From Maribacter flavus (GTDB lineage Bacteria; Bacteroidota; Bacteroidia; Flavobacteriales; Flavobacteriaceae), in NCBI RefSeq assembly GCF_008386635.1, contig NZ_VUOE01000002.1, positions 558,001 through 622,000 of the forward strand: a DNA stretch of 64,000 nt, in the 5' to 3' direction. The number at the start of each line of letters is the position of its first letter. The first letter of the stretch is position 1. The notes below the pieces were generated by a model that ran no database searches, was not told the DNA's origin, and saw only the letters and a list, made by a program, of their open reading frames with translations. Positions 39,997 through 47,600 of this stretch are shown here, in pieces. Position numbers and translations under genes: made by a program.

Positions 39997-40112
39997 GACC
40001 TATCTCTTATTATTTGTACTCAGTCTTTTATTTCTTCCGATTTCCCCGTGATACCCAAAAACTATGGTTTTATCGAAATTTAATTAAAATCTATTCGATT
40101 TACAGGAGTAAT

Positions 40113-40691
40113 TTAAATTTGGGCAATATTTGGTTTCACATCTAGCCTTTTTCTTCGATTAACAATCAACAACCAAAAGGACAACAATATCAAACACCCT
40201 ACCATAAAAAGCGGTACATAGTACATTTGTTGTGTAGGTATATTTATGGCTACCAGCAGGGCTCCCAAGGAAATGATACCCGCAACAACAGCATAACCCA
40301 TTTCATCGTAGAACCATGCATAGGGGAAGAAATGGGCGCCTGTGATGATGACATAGGTCATCACGAAATAATCTGGATTGTCCTTAAGCACAAAGAACAA
40401 AAAGGGAAAATAGAAGAGCTGCGCAAAATTGAGCCACATGCCCAATGGCTGCAAAGGATTCGTTTTGGTCGTCCATTTGGTTTTAAGAATTTTGGATAAT
40501 CCATATGCTAATGGTAACATAATCATACCTATATAGAATGTCCACATACTTTGAGTAAAGGGTTCTTGTGGCAAGGTCCAGATGTAGGCGATTATGGACC
40601 AAACAATTGCCGCAGAAATGATAAAATCGATACCGCTTTTGGCGTTGATGGCCAGTTCTAACTTTAACTTTTTTAAATCCCTTTTGTCCAT
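40113..40691 (-). CDS. Membrane protein, DUF7010 family (copy 2)
   Basis: A 192-residue membrane protein with about six helices; KSGIDFIISAAIVWSIIAY, NPLQPLGMWLNFAQLFYFPF and IITGAHFFPYAWFYDEMGY are the conserved pieces. ATG 40691 is used (MDKRDLKKLKLELAI); a TTG start 9 codons upstream falls on the promoter side. Same strand and same layout as copy 1. Confidence 0.75.
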   Translation of the reverse strand: MDKRDLKKLKLELAINAKSGIDFIISAAIVWSIIAYIWTLPQEPFTQSMWTFYIGMIMLPLAYGLSKILKTKWTTKTNPLQPLGMWLNFAQLFYFPFLFFVLKDNPDYFVMTYVIITGAHFFPYAWFYDEMGYAVVAGIISLGALLVAINIPTQQMYYVPLFMVGCLILLSFWLLIVNRRKRLDVKPNIAQI

Positions 40692-40715
40692 GATACTTTT
40701 GAATTGATTACCCAA

Positions 40716-40723
40716 CAAAAGTA
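40716..40723 (-). promoter_or_regulatory. -7 element for DUF7010 copy 2
   Basis: Minus-strand TACTTTTG matches TANNTTTG exactly, 25 bp before the ATG. It also argues against the upstream TTG start. Confidence 0.45.
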
Positions 40724-40855
40724 AATTGGTCCAGAGAAAACTAATAATTTGTGCTACCCAAGTGTAGTATTATGGGGATAGGCTGAGGAAATATTACATT
40801 AGTACCAAATGAAAGGGCGTAAATAACGTTTTAGTTGAATGTATCTTTCGTATAA

Positions 40856-41797
40856 TTAGTTTTTTAAAAACATCCTCATTTTTTCATTTACCACTTCCGC
40901 TCGATCAATGGATAAAAAATGTCCTGCGTTTTGAACAATTTCACCTTTACCATTTGGAAGGGAATTGGCGATTTCAACTGTTTTTTCGGTATTGATCATA
41001 TCGTCATCACCAATCAGTACCAATATGGGCATATGCAAGGATTTCAATTCGTCATTTGAAAAAGGCCGCATGTTCGTGATGAACTTATTTTCTGATTCTA
41101 AATCCAATCCTAATGTGTATTGTTTTAAATAGGCGTCGTTAATTTTATCCACATTTTCGGACATACTTTCCAGGCTTTGTTCTATTTGTTTTTCTTTGGA
41201 GGCCAGTAAGGTTACAATGTTTTTCAATAAATCCATACTTGGTCTAATCCAAGTAAAGGTTTGGGCCGGACTCAATAAAATTAGGCTTTTGACTTTGCTT
41301 TGATTATTTAATGCCAAAGTAACGGCCAACCAACCCCCACGGGAAGCACCAATTAAATGATATTGGTCCAAATCCAAAACATATAAAACCTCTTCATACC
41401 AATCCGTTACTTTTTCTACACTTTCAATATCATTATACAAATAGGATTTTCCAGGCTCCAGAATGAAGTCAATGGCGAATACCCTATGGTTCTTGCTAAG
41501 TGACCCAATATTTGGATACCACATGGTAGAACTGGCATTCATTCCATGCAGTAATACCAAGGGTTCCGCATTTTTCGGACCGCTTACGATAACATGGGCA
41601 ATTCCATTCGTAGTGGTGATGTATAACTCTTCATAGGACACATCCCACAAGCTAAGGGTTTGGTCATAGGCTTTATAGTAGGCCTCCTTGGAAGGCGACG
41701 GATCGGTGATGTACTTCGGCACTTTTTTGTACTCGGCATATTTGTCAGCACAATTTGTGAATAAAAGTAAAACGGAAAGCAAGCATAACAATCTCAT
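40856..41797 (-). CDS. Alpha/beta-hydrolase lipoprotein
   Basis: A 313-residue lipoprotein: MRLLCLLSVLLLFTNC gives a lipobox with C16, then an alpha/beta-hydrolase fold with oxyanion HGMNASSTMW, nucleophile elbow GASRGG, acid loop VLIGDDDMI and histidine NAGHFLSID. Start at ATG 41797 because it makes a clean lipoprotein signal; a frame 25 codons longer exists. Anchored in an envelope membrane; substrate unknown. Confidence 0.87.
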   Translation of the reverse strand: MRLLCLLSVLLLFTNCADKYAEYKKVPKYITDPSPSKEAYYKAYDQTLSLWDVSYEELYITTTNGIAHVIVSGPKNAEPLVLLHGMNASSTMWYPNIGSLSKNHRVFAIDFILEPGKSYLYNDIESVEKVTDWYEEVLYVLDLDQYHLIGASRGGWLAVTLALNNQSKVKSLILLSPAQTFTWIRPSMDLLKNIVTLLASKEKQIEQSLESMSENVDKINDAYLKQYTLGLDLESENKFITNMRPFSNDELKSLHMPILVLIGDDDMINTEKTVEIANSLPNGKGEIVQNAGHFLSIDRAEVVNEKMRMFLKN

Positions 41798-41921
41798 AGC
41801 ATCGTTTAAAATAAGGAGAAAATATAGTGTAAAAAACATTTTGAAATACAGGCACCTATTACCGGATAGCAATTAGGCGTTGCATGCTGGGTATAATAGA
41901 CAAAGTTTACCTAAAAGTTTC

Positions 41922-42278
41922 CTAATCTATTATTTTCCCATAATCGACACGGGCTTTTGCCAAGCCTTTAGGATAGGGGTCCAAGTACAATTCATAGCCC
42001 TTTAAAAGTTTCAATTTTTTGGTTTCGCCCTTTTCAATAGGTATTTCCTCAATGACGTTTCCAGTTTGTTGGATTCTGATGGTAAAGGGCCTAACCCCAA
42101 TATTTTTGACGATGCCATAGCAATCCTCCCCAAAATAGGGGTTTATGTTGGCATCTTGCCCGGTTCCTTTCCCGGTCATGATCATACTTTGGGAAGGTTC
42201 CAATACGAATTCTGTCTGGGCCGAAACTTCAAGATAAAGTAAGAACAGTAAACAGGTTGCTAAAATTGATTTTTTCAT
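41922..42278 (-). CDS. Small secreted protein of unknown function
   Basis: A 118-residue protein with a signal peptide (residues 1-20, cleavage near VSAQ) and a beta-rich mature part (FVLEPSQSMIMTGKGTGQD, YFGEDCYGIVKNIGVRPFTIR). I do not recognise the family. It stands between two unrelated genes on the same strand. Confidence 0.7.
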   Translation of the reverse strand: MKKSILATCLLFLLYLEVSAQTEFVLEPSQSMIMTGKGTGQDANINPYFGEDCYGIVKNIGVRPFTIRIQQTGNVIEEIPIEKGETKKLKLLKGYELYLDPYPKGLAKARVDYGKIID

Positions 42279-42327
42279 TTGATGCTGGAGTTTTAATTGT
42301 CATGTGACGGCACGAGCAGGGTACTAT

Positions 42328-42744
42328 CTATTCTCTACCCGTCACTTCTTTGAATTTTTCAATATTAACATAAATGACGGCCCACTGATGGCCGTCCAAA
42401 TCTTCAATATTTCTGATTTGCATAAATCCTTCGTCAATAGCTTCCGTAAGCTCTTTACCACCAGCGTTTAAACATTTAGCAACGATTTCATTGACCTTTT
42501 CTAGACTTTCCACGGGAAGCGTAAAGGTTGCGATTCTGCTTGTCTTGGGGTCCGCTATGTTTTTCAGTTCGACTTTTTGGGACATCTGGTAGGTCTGGAG
42601 CATTAGGTATATATGATCACCCCAAACCATACACTTTTGGTCATCAAAGGTAAACAGGGGATAGTTTATAAATCCCATCTGGCTATAAAAGGTCATGGAT
42701 GCCTCAATATCTTTAACCGGTAAATTGATAAATAGTTGTTTCAT
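42328..42744 (-). CDS. VOC/glyoxalase-family protein
   Basis: A 138-residue vicinal-oxygen-chelate fold protein: FINLPVKDIEASMTFYSQMGF opens the first beta-alpha-beta-beta-beta unit and MQIRNIEDLDGHQWAVIYVN closes the second. It lacks a clear full metal triad, so an enzymatic role is uncertain. Members include lactoylglutathione lyases and antibiotic-binding proteins; which this is cannot be told. Confidence 0.85.
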   Translation of the reverse strand: MKQLFINLPVKDIEASMTFYSQMGFINYPLFTFDDQKCMVWGDHIYLMLQTYQMSQKVELKNIADPKTSRIATFTLPVESLEKVNEIVAKCLNAGGKELTEAIDEGFMQIRNIEDLDGHQWAVIYVNIEKFKEVTGRE

Positions 42745-42769
42745 GACCTTTGTTGTAACGCGCTCTAAA

Positions 42770-42956
42770 TTAGGTTATTAAAGAGCCTTTGACGGTTCCT
42801 GTGCCAAAAGCCGTATTGCTAAAAGTACCTTCAACTAAAGTACGAAAACGGAAGTATTCCTTTTTAGAAGTAGGGCCAGGTTTTTCTTCTACTTTTAATG
42901 GCGCGAGTAGGATGCTCGCGCCAGCGGGGGAATTTTTCTTAAGTTTTTGATTTTTC
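42770..42956. repeat. Repeat-rich relic between VOC and DUF6326 genes
   Basis: Contains a perfect 8-bp GC-rich hairpin GGCGCGAG / CTCGCGCC (42900-42922) and the 3' part of an 18-nt tandem repeat (TTTTTCTTAAGTTTTTGA, two full units at 42933-42968, then a partial third). A 77-codon minus-strand frame crosses it (KEYFRFRTLVEGTFSNTAFG...), but its only start is a TTG inside the neighbouring gene. Probably a gene or repeat remnant. Confidence 0.5.
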
Positions 42957-43369
42957 TTAAGTTTTTGATTTTTCTTTAGGCCATGACCACGCATACCATA
43001 CAATAATGGCCGTTAAAAAACTTTCTAAAAAGGCCAAGAACACATAAAACAGATACCATTCATTTGTTGAATAGACACCTATAACCAACATCATAATTGT
43101 AAATAATGAACCAAAAATGATATTTAGAATTCTGTTTGCATTAGGTTGAATAAGTATTGACAATGCCACCATAACTGATGGAATCGCCAAAACTATTGAT
43201 GCTAATAATAGTGTTGTTGGACTGTCTAAAATGTTCTTTCCCGTCAATAAGCTATCTACCTTGCCTGGTGTGTATAGTTCAAAATAGTCCCGTACAGATA
43301 ACATAAAGTAACGGAGGTCCATAGGGCTGCAAGTTTGATTTTGATATTAATTTTTGGGTTTTCAAACAT
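42957..43369 (-). pseudogene. DUF6326 family membrane protein, frameshifted
   Basis: The family pattern is split over two frames. From ATG 43369 one reads MFENPKINIKIKLAALWTSV then TLCYLYG; the frame must then shift to reach DYFELYTPGKVDSLLTG and the rest, ending FLTAIIVWYAWSWPKEKSKT. One missing G in the GGG at 43289-43291 explains it; restored, the protein has 137 residues and four membrane helices, matching DUF6326 as I recall it. As it stands, the first frame stops after about 38 codons, or an internal ATG at 43322 gives a truncated 121-residue protein. Real mutation or sequencing error is open. The last six codons are tandemly duplicated beyond the stop. Confidence 0.8.
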
Positions 43370-43824
43370 AGAATGCTCAAGCTTCTGATTGCTTTCTAAT
43401 AAAGACGTAGAATTTCAGGAAATAGTTGCCTGAACGACTTTATTTTTTCCAAATCCATCTTTGGCATGTGGTTAACGCGCGCTGTGTATGTTATCTGTGA
43501 AAGCCGTGGGTGGGTTGTATTGTTGGTGGCGATTTTTATGGAATTATAGTAAAAACCGGTAAGGATGATTCGGTTATCTGCCAGGTTTCGTTTGTGTTTA
43601 CCCCGCACTCACTAGTCTGTGATTAGCGACTTACCTGCAATAAATACAGCGCATAACTACGGAAGCATAGACTTGGAATCACATGGTTTTAAAATTTAAG
43701 AAATGGTTTTTACGGGTTGGGGTTGCCTGCTTAAGGTTATAGCCACCAGTTGCAAACTGGCGGTAGCGAGGGGGCAAGCAATTTTTGGGTTTTCCCACAA
43801 AGTAACATATGCAATGCTAAGCGT
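43370..43824. other. Non-coding stretch with inverted repeat (43742-43764)
   Basis: No gene I can support. GCCACCAGTT-GCA-AACTGGCGGT forms a hairpin with an A-C mismatch; similar CCGCCAGTTTGCAACTGG elements are, from memory, dispersed in Bacteroidota. A 70-codon minus frame at 43396-43608 shows no family features. Together with the neighbouring frameshift and duplication this looks like a worn accessory region. Confidence 0.5.
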
Positions 43825-44454
43825 TTAATACAAATTGGTTCGTTCATCTTCCCGAATCATAGCGTCCAGTTCGTGGTAGTCCATGTTCAATTTTCCATGA
43901 TCTACCAAGGTCTTGCCCAAGGTAGCGATGGACATATCGGGATTTTGATCTATTGGAGTCCATAATCTAGACCGTATAATGCACTTGGCACAGTGCATGA
44001 AAGCTTCTTTTACATGTACAATTATGGCAAATAAGGGTTTTTTACCTTTGTGGGCCAATTGATCCAATATATGGGCATCCCTTACAATTTGGGCCTCGCC
44101 GTTCACCCGCAAGGTTTCCCGTATACCGGGAATCAGAAACAGCAGTCCCACATTGGGGTTTTGAATGATATTTCTGAGCGTATCCGCCTTTTTGTTTCCC
44201 GGTCGGTCCGGAATGGCCAACGTCTTGTCATTGAGTATGGCCACGAAACCGGCAGCATCTCCTTTTGGCGATACATCAAAATTACCGTTCAGGTCTGAAG
44301 AGGCTATGGTTATGAAGGGAGATTTTTCAATAAAGTTCTTGCAATGGGCGTCAATGAAATCAATGGTCTTACTGGAAACAATTTCGTTGGGATGTCCCAT
44401 AATGTGGCGAAGTTCCTTTTCGGTAGTAATCCGTTTTTTAAATTCTCTATCCAT
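43825..44454 (-). CDS. Pyridoxamine 5'-phosphate oxidase-fold FMN-binding protein
   Basis: A 209-residue PPOX-fold protein of the MSMEG_1061-type group. The core reads FITIASSDLNGNFDVSPKGDAAGFV, then LAIPDRPGNKKADTLRNIIQNPNVGLLFLIPG and LRVNGEAQIVRD; the HCAKCIIRSRLW segment near 160 is characteristic. Such proteins bind FMN or F420-like cofactors and reduce small molecules; substrate unknown. Confidence 0.9.
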   Translation of the reverse strand: MDREFKKRITTEKELRHIMGHPNEIVSSKTIDFIDAHCKNFIEKSPFITIASSDLNGNFDVSPKGDAAGFVAILNDKTLAIPDRPGNKKADTLRNIIQNPNVGLLFLIPGIRETLRVNGEAQIVRDAHILDQLAHKGKKPLFAIIVHVKEAFMHCAKCIIRSRLWTPIDQNPDMSIATLGKTLVDHGKLNMDYHELDAMIREDERTNLY

Positions 44455-44601
44455 ACGTAGAACTCTGGTGTTTGTAACTTGTTAGGTTTTGCTGTATACC
44501 GGATTATTCCGACGATCCAAGTTACCCTTTTTGGCCTCGAGAACCTAAGTTTATGGACTAGTTTACAGTGTGTTGTGATTCGTTTCCTTTGGAGAGGCCT
44601 A

Positions 44602-44754
44602 CTACCACGCTACGAAAAGCTTATCGAAAATAGCTTTGCCTTTTTTGACCCAAAGCATGGGAGCTTTTTGTTGGAGCAGGCGCATGTTTACCTCCAAAAT
44701 TGTTTCATTCTGGAACATCTAGGCCACGTCTTCTTGAGTAGACACTAACCATTT
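44602..44754 (-). pseudogene. Decayed partial copy of the DUF1853 gene (3' end)
   Basis: Read on the minus strand this gives KWLVSTQEDVA, a stop, then MFQNETILEVNMRLLQQKAP and MLWVKKGKAIFDKLFVAW, which aligns residue for residue with the C-terminus of the intact DUF1853 protein 600 bp away (EWVVAPHEDVAWMSQYETIL...). The tryptophan codon TGG has become TAG. Only the last 50 codons are present. Clear relic of a duplication or of a lost tandem paralogue. Confidence 0.85.
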
Positions 44755-44762
44755 TTGACCTC

Positions 44763-45035
44763 TTATTTTAACCCACGTTCCTTTAATTCTTTTTCCAAAT
44801 CATTATGCTTATTTGAGTTTTTAAGCATGCGGTAGATAAAAAATAGGGGTATTAACATGGGGATTAGGAATCCAAGTTTTTTGTCCGGTGTTTGGATCCA
44901 AGAAAAAACGCCATAAATTAGTATGCCAGCAAGAAAACCTATTGCTATTGCGTTGAAAATTTTAGATTTATAATGTTTCTTTTTTTCGAGCAATAATTCT
45001 TCGTCCGTTAATTTGTGAAGTTCCTTTTTTTCCAT
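44763..45035 (-). CDS. Small membrane protein, unknown function
   Basis: A 90-residue protein with a charged N-terminus (MEKKELHKLTDEELLLEKKK), two membrane helices (about 27-46 and 53-69) and a charged tail. ATG 45035 is preferred to a TTG three codons upstream. I recall similar small proteins in flavobacteria, without function. It separates the DUF1853 gene from its broken copy. Confidence 0.68.
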   Translation of the reverse strand: MEKKELHKLTDEELLLEKKKHYKSKIFNAIAIGFLAGILIYGVFSWIQTPDKKLGFLIPMLIPLFFIYRMLKNSNKHNDLEKELKERGLK

Positions 45036-45191
45036 TTGAGTCAACTTTAAATATTCACGTTCTTCTTATATAAGAGCGTAGGTAGCGTTAAGTTCCGTTT
45101 TTAAATAACAAGATACTTCTTTCCAACCAGTGAAAAAATACACCAAACCCATGTGTTATTTGGAGTTATCAACAATAAAATCAGAAAAACC

Positions 45192-46007
45192 CTACCACCA
45201 TACCACAAAACATTTTTCAAAGGTGTATGGTCCTTTTTTTATCCAAAGCATGGGGGCGTTTTGTTGGAGCAGGCGCATGTTTACCTCCAAAATAGTTTCA
45301 TACTGGGACATCCAGGCCACGTCTTCGTGGGGCGCGACCACCCATTCCGTTTTATAGGGGATATAAAATTCATAGGACTGGAAGTCGGCGCTCCGTAAAT
45401 CTTCCAAACGCAGCCAATAGCCAACGATACATTTGGGATTTAAGGGGCGGATATTGATGGCCTTACTTTGATACGGCTCAAATAGTTGGGCCTTGTAGCA
45501 GGTTTGGTGTCGGATGTTTTGAGTTGGGATGCCTTTTTCGGCCAATGTTTTTTGACCCGCAGGTGAATGCAGCAGTCCAAACTGCTCGTTCTTGATCTTT
45601 TCCATTTTGGTAAAGAACATGTCCCGTCGGTTGGGGCCCATCAGCTGGTGTATGGGCTCGGAAATTTGGGGGTCTAAGATGTAGAATTTATAGGTCAGCT
45701 CCAAATGGATGATGTGTCCCGTAGCGGTTTCCCGCAGGATATAATCGATTTCCCCCAAAGTCTGCTTGCCCTGCCTTACGGGTTCATTGTACAACAAGAT
45801 TTCATAGGCCGGGGAAGCGTCCAACAATTGTTTGCACACATGCTCCATTTGATGTCCCAACCGAATCTTATGGGGAATGGGGGCAGGGGTGAAGTGAGTA
45901 AATTCTACGTGAGGAAATTCGAACTGCGTAATGCCAAACTGGGTCTTGGTCCACAGCGACGGAGTGTTTTGGAATCCGGTAAATTGTCGGGCTAGGTGTG
46001 AGGACAC
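45192..46007 (-). CDS. DUF1853 family protein
   Basis: A 271-residue cytosolic protein. The block LGEIDYILRETATGHIIHLE (85-103) followed by TYKFY is the family hallmark; D88, E103 and K107 resemble the acidic/lysine pattern of PD-(D/E)xK nucleases, an inference only. The start must be GTG 46007: a stop codon lies in frame four codons upstream and the next ATG would remove the conserved N-terminus. A broken copy of its 3' end lies downstream at 44602-44754. Confidence 0.82.
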   Translation of the reverse strand: MSSHLARQFTGFQNTPSLWTKTQFGITQFEFPHVEFTHFTPAPIPHKIRLGHQMEHVCKQLLDASPAYEILLYNEPVRQGKQTLGEIDYILRETATGHIIHLELTYKFYILDPQISEPIHQLMGPNRRDMFFTKMEKIKNEQFGLLHSPAGQKTLAEKGIPTQNIRHQTCYKAQLFEPYQSKAINIRPLNPKCIVGYWLRLEDLRSADFQSYEFYIPYKTEWVVAPHEDVAWMSQYETILEVNMRLLQQNAPMLWIKKGPYTFEKCFVVWW

Positions 46008-46040
46008 GGAGGTTGGTTAAAAGTTTTAAGTTACTAGTTA

Positions 46041-46157
46041 TAAGTGAAAAATTGAAAATGACAAGTGAAAAAATGACAAGTGAAAAATGAAAACTGAAAA
46101 ATGTAGATTTTACGATCAACCATCAACCAACAACGCCTGCCCTGAGCGGAGCCGAAG
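46041..46157. repeat. Low-complexity direct repeats and dispersed-repeat fragment
   Basis: The gap 46008-46340 has no gene. It holds several copies of AAGTGAAAAATGACAAGTG-type words (46041-46107), CAACCATCAACC-type words, and CTGAGCGGAGCCGAAG (46142-46157), the inverted core of the repeat at 35434. A similar AAGTGAAAAATTAAAATTG sequence recurs at 47527-47549, on the other side of the VWA gene. Confidence 0.6.
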
Positions 46158-46340
46158 GAATCAACCATCAACTACCAGTAATTGATGACAGCGTTTGGCG
46201 AAAGGCTTGTGGTTTAAAGCCTACAGCCAATAGCTAAAATCCCAAAAGCTAACAACCAATAGCCAACATCCAACATCCAATCAACGTTAACATTTCCTAA
46301 AAAGCATTCCCATAATACTCAAATATGTTAATTTTAGGGT

Positions 46341-47507
46341 ATGGCTATGAATACAAGAAAAGGATTCCGTTTTGTGCCCTACGAGGCGCCGGAACAAACC
46401 CCTTTTGAAAAACTTTTTGATATTTTTCAGGAACTCATAACCCATACTTCGGGCGATTTTGACGAGGCCATCGATTGGCTGCGCGAATTGGACAAGGAGT
46501 ACGAACTTACGGACGAGAACTACACCATTGAGGATTTTATAGAGGACCTCAAAGATAAGGGCTACATCCAGGAGGAATTCGACCTAGACCCCGATGCGGA
46601 GAATGGCGAAATGGGCGAAGACGGTGAGAAAGGTTCTGGAAAAGGTAGTATCTCCATCACTGCTAAAATGGAACGTATCATTCGTCAGCGTGCCCTGGAC
46701 CAAATATTCGGCAAGCTCAAACGTCAGGGTGCTGGAAACCATAAAACGGGCAAATCCGGACAGGGCGATGAACATACGGGCGATTTTAGGGAATACCGCT
46801 ACGGTGACGGTCTCGAGCATATTTCCATGACGGAAAGCCTTAAAAACGCTCAGGTGAACCACGGCATAGGCAGTTTTAACCTGAGCGAGGAGGACCTGGT
46901 CGTTGAGGATACCCAATACAAGGCCCAGATGAGTACCATCTTGATGATCGATATCAGCCATAGTATGATTCTGTACGGGGAGGACAGGATAACCCCTGCG
47001 AAAAAAGTTGCGATGGCCCTATCGGAACTGATTACCACCCGTTATCCCAAGGATACCTTGGAAGTTTTGGTATTTGGGAATGATGCTTGGCCCATTCCAA
47101 TAAAGGATTTACCCTATTTGAAGGTTGGTCCTTACCATACCAATACGGTGGCTGGATTACAATTGGCAATGGATATGTTGCGACGAAAGCGGAACACCAA
47201 CAAACAGATTTTTATGATTACCGACGGAAAGCCGAGTTGCCTTCGTTTGCCGGACGGTACTTATTATAAGAACAGCGTGGGGCTGGACGATTACATTGTG
47301 GAGAAATGCTATAATATGGCCCGGCAGGCCCGAAAACTTCATATTCCCATCACCACGTTCATGATTGCCCAAGATCCATATTTAAAGCAGTTCATCCGGC
47401 ACTTTACGGAAGCGAACAAGGGAAAGGCCTTCTTTACGGGCCTAAAAGGTCTGGGCGAAATGATTTTTGAGGATTATGAATCGAACCGAAGGAAAAAACT
47501 ACGTTAG
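46341..47507 (+). CDS. VWA-domain protein, partner of the MoxR-type ATPase
   Basis: A 388-residue protein with a helical, acidic N-terminal half and a von Willebrand A domain from about 198. The MIDAS metal site is complete: D204-I-S206-H-S208, a threonine in HTNTVAGLQ, and MITDGKP. Such proteins work with AAA+ MoxR/ChlI-type ATPases in assembling or loading metals into target complexes. The ATPase gene follows 93 bp later on the same strand. ATG 46341 chosen; ATG 46347 is also possible. Confidence 0.88.
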   Translation: MAMNTRKGFRFVPYEAPEQTPFEKLFDIFQELITHTSGDFDEAIDWLRELDKEYELTDENYTIEDFIEDLKDKGYIQEEFDLDPDAENGEMGEDGEKGSGKGSISITAKMERIIRQRALDQIFGKLKRQGAGNHKTGKSGQGDEHTGDFREYRYGDGLEHISMTESLKNAQVNHGIGSFNLSEEDLVVEDTQYKAQMSTILMIDISHSMILYGEDRITPAKKVAMALSELITTRYPKDTLEVLVFGNDAWPIPIKDLPYLKVGPYHTNTVAGLQLAMDMLRRKRNTNKQIFMITDGKPSCLRLPDGTYYKNSVGLDDYIVEKCYNMARQARKLHIPITTFMIAQDPYLKQFIRHFTEANKGKAFFTGLKGLGEMIFEDYESNRRKKLR

Positions 47508-47600
47508 TTAAAAACATTAGCTAACTAAGTGAAAAATTAAAATTGAAAAGCGGGTAGTGCATAACACCTACAATAGCTAACATAAAGGACAAAAAAGAAT

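Noticed and set aside
42770-43003. 77-codon minus-strand frame across the DUF6326 3' end
   Set aside because: Starts only with a TTG inside the other gene and runs through a tandem repeat and a hairpin; kept only as repeat-rich relic.
43396-43608. 70-codon minus-strand frame
   Set aside because: No family features, no promoter, low-complexity context; more likely non-coding.
43430-43640. Integron attC-like site (GTTAACGCGCG region)
   Set aside because: No integrase, no second matching core site and no cassette pattern.
44479-44748. 89-codon plus-strand frame
   Set aside because: It is the antisense of the decayed DUF1853 fragment; the similarity to the antisense frame at 45153-45398 comes from the duplication, not from a real gene.
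46041-46107. CRISPR-like array
   Set aside because: The repeated words are short, irregular and without unique spacers of constant length; no cas genes in the window.
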